From Dioscorea cayenensis subsp. rotundata (taxonomy: Eukaryota > Streptophyta > Magnoliopsida > Dioscoreales > Dioscoreaceae), in the NCBI RefSeq assembly GCF_009730915.1, contig NC_052475.1, forward strand, positions 20,704,285-20,768,284: 64,000 nucleotides of DNA, written 5' to 3'. Positions 61,894 to 64,000 of this stretch are shown here, piece by piece. A program made the translations under genes and the position numbers. The notes beneath the pieces were generated by a model. The model saw nothing but the letters and a program-made list of their open reading frames with translations, did not search any database and was not told the DNA's origin. Position 1 is the first letter of the stretch; each line of letters starts with the position of its first letter.

Positions 61894-62569
61894 TTGTAAT
61901 ATCACATTTTGATGCTATTACAAAACTTTTAAGTTTTCCATGACCCTCTTGTAACTTCTAATTTTGATTTGTTTGATATCAAATTTATGTTTTGGTCCTT
62001 GGTGTTTAGTTGAACTACATGGATGGGAATTATCTTTCACAGATGGAGTGTGACCCTTTGGTTTCCATTATTCTTGTGGGTTGTTCCCTATGTGCTCCTG
62101 AAATTTCCATCTAAGCTTTGGGTGGTGGGTGAGTAGCGTTAGGTTGAATCTCTTGTGCATAGTACTCGTGTAATATTGTGTGAAAAAATACTGCATCGAT
62201 ATTGTCCACCCAGTGTTCACCGGGAGCTTTCGTAAAAAAAGTTATATTCTCCATCCTTTTAAAATTGCAAAAGCAGGAGTTTATCATCGTGAGGTTGTGG
62301 TCGTTGATATATAATCTTGGGCACACATGATATACTTTAAATACCTATATATCTACCCCACATAGTATATTTCATTGTGTCTCTTTGACGTCCTGGCCGA
62401 CCCTTATCACCATTTGTCAATATATATATATATATATGTAACTTTTGAAAATGACAAACTTAACCTCTCTTATTTCAGATCAAAATTTTTCGAAACATTA
62501 AAACTGGCAAATCATAATAAATTTTGAATTATACTCAAATATATGATAATTTCGGACATATCCACAAAT
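61894..62569. other. intergenic between HDA2-like gene and the tandem repeats
   Basis: No gene recognised. A (TA)n tract sits near 62420-62438. Confidence 0.45.
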
Positions 62570-62875
62570 AAACTCGAGTCAAATATTATAATTTCGAAAG
62601 ACGTATCTGCAATTATTTTGGAGGACCAAAACATAGTTAAACTATTTTCATGGATCTTGAACTGCGAACATAAACTCGAGTCAAATATTATAATTTCGAA
62701 AGACGTATCTGCAATTATTTTGGAGGACCAAAACATAATTAAACTATTTTCATGGATCTTGAACTGCGAACATAAACTCGAGTCAAATATTATAATTTCG
62801 GAGGATGTATCTGCAATTATTATGGAGGGACCAATACATAAATAAACTATTTTTCATGGATCTTGAACAGTGAGG
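62570..62875 (+). repeat. three 102-bp tandem repeats upstream of the ACHT gene
   Basis: Units start at 62570, 62672 and 62774 with AAACTCGAGTCAAATATTAT, followed by GTATCTGCAATTATTTTGGA and CATGGATCTTGAACTGCGAA. The first two are nearly identical; the third diverges towards its end. The array ends about 30 bp before the ACHT start codon, so it occupies the promoter/5' UTR. A more diverged partial unit may precede it (62520-62569). Confidence 0.9.
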
Positions 62876-62907
62876 AAGACCTTTGACGTTTTGGTTGTGA
62901 GAGTTCC

Positions 62908-64000
62908 ATGGCGGACGCTCTGCTCCATTTCTACCTCACTTCCAACCTTTCTCTTCAAAGCCCGCCGCCACCGGAGCTCCGGTGTGATCCCGTCAAGCAC
63001 GCCGCCGCCGCATCCCCCGTCGTCCGCAGGCCAATCATCCGTTTGCCTCGTCTGAAGGTAACACCCTCAATAAGATCAAATTTATCATTTTTTTTTAAAT
63101 TATTTTCTTGGAAAACAAGCACTGGATTTTGTTGATTGATTGTGTTTGCAGGCTCATGGTATTGTTTCTCAGAATGAAGGTCCCAAATGGTGGGAGAGAA
63201 ATGCAGGGAAAAACATGGTTGATGTGCATTCTACTGAGGAGTTTTTGAATCAGTTGAGTGAAGCTGGAGATAGGCTTGTAATTGTTGAATTTTATGGCAC
63301 TTGGTGCGCTTCATGTAGAGCTCTTTTCCCAAAGTTAAGTTCACTTTGAGTTACTTTGAGTTTCTGATTTTTGTGCTTGATGCTATGTTGTGTAGTTTAT
63401 GGTTTAGGTTTTGTGTTATCAGTTTGGGATTAATTTCCTTGGATTGTTTTTTAAGCGTGTAGGATTTTCTTGGATAAGGATTTATCTACTTTGAACTTAG
63501 TATATGCTTCATGTGGACATTGTGGAGCCCTTTTTACAAAGTTCACTTTGAGCTTCTGAATTCTGAGATCAATTGATCAGTTATGTGCTTGATGCTGCTA
63601 GTTTAGTTTATTTGTCTTCAATTTGGAATTTATCAGCTTGGATTATTTGCAAGTTGGATGTATGAATGATGCATAGATTTGTCTACTTGTTAGTTTGGAC
63701 TTTAAGACTCTCATTTGTTTCTTGAGCTTTCCTTAGTGTGGGACATCATGATCCATTGAACAAGGAATCACTATGATGTTATTCTTACTAGTTAGCTTAT
63801 TGTGATATTACAACTTACAAGTTGGACAAGTATGAAACACTTGGCCATTTTGGCCAAAATATCCTGTTAAAAGATAAGGCCAATGACTTTAGTGTTAATA
63901 GAGGAATGAAAACTCAATTTATTCAATAGATATAAATGCATGAATAGGACTTTTGTTCTTTCTGATTTTGATGAATGCTCAAAAGGAAACATTTCAAGTA
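62908..64000 (+). CDS. atypical Cys-His-rich thioredoxin (ACHT / thioredoxin-like 2), chloroplast, 3' partial
   Basis: Thiol-disulfide oxidoreductase of the plastid ACHT group. Exon 1 is 62908-63057 (50 codons from [12 protein letters not shown]); exon 2 is 63152-63333; the rest of the gene lies beyond the window, as 63334-64000 reads as intron. The first ~50 residues are rich in Ser, Pro, Arg and Ala with few acids, fitting a transit peptide. Exon 2 encodes [37 protein letters not shown] and the redox site [14 protein letters not shown], with the non-classical WCASC typical of ACHT. ACHT proteins pass oxidising signals from 2-Cys peroxiredoxin to plastid targets (family knowledge). The gene starts about 1.28 kb after the deacetylase stop codon, same strand, with tandem repeats between. 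Confidence 0.9.

Noticed and set aside
62543-62845. Plus-strand 100-residue periodic frame read as a gene
   Set aside because: It is a by-product of the 102-bp tandem repeats, which lack stops in one frame by chance, and the frame ends with the array.

Overview
The window is nuclear DNA of a flowering plant. Its genes are split by GT-AG introns, their products match plant-specific families (LLM-domain GATA factor, atypical Cys-His-rich thioredoxin, class IV histone deacetylase), and the space between them is AT-rich and full of LTR retrotransposons, a CACTA element, a hAT-like element and SINE-like sequences. A monocot is possible but I cannot fix the species from sequence alone.

Layout. 1-10 kb is intergenic DNA with a 1.2-kb hAT-like element (968-2166), a likely 2.4-kb solo LTR (2623-5001) and a decayed CACTA transposon (from 6051, transposase on the minus strand). 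A fragment of a wall-associated-kinase ectodomain lies at 10.5 kb. 11.9-26 kb is a nested block. An old minus-strand copia element (Copia-1) is split into two complementary halves (11883-14640 and 24250-25995) by about 9.6 kb of foreign DNA. That insert holds a 51-bp minisatellite, a complete but dead copia (Copia-2, 16633-21124, TSD TTCGT), and a string of apparently intron-free pieces of four unrelated host genes, all on the plus strand: proteasome alpha-7, mitochondrial DnaJ/GFA2, cytochrome P450 CYP704 and ubiquitin C-terminal hydrolase UCHL3. This multi-gene chimera is the most unusual object here.

28-37 kb is gene territory: a DEAD-box RNA helicase like Arabidopsis RH20 (10 exons, plus) and a B-class GATA factor of the GNC/CGA1 type (3 exons, minus). 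38-57 kb is repeats again: a 696-bp LTR-element remnant, Copia-3 (40309-44842, TSD ATTTC), a tRNA-derived SINE with a 17-bp TSD, two convergent Ty3/gypsy halves (gag-protease-RT on plus, RNase H-integrase-chromodomain on minus) between 414-bp direct repeats, and a 1.66-kb poly(A)-tailed retroposon whose 489-codon frame has only three nonsense codons. 57.5-64 kb holds a class IV histone deacetylase (HDA2-like, 13 exons, plus) and the first two exons of a chloroplast ACHT-type thioredoxin that runs off the window.

The four host genes do not form a pathway; they are independent housekeeping or regulatory genes. Two carry reading-frame puzzles: one surplus base in RH20 exon 2, and an N-terminal start ambiguity in the deacetylase.
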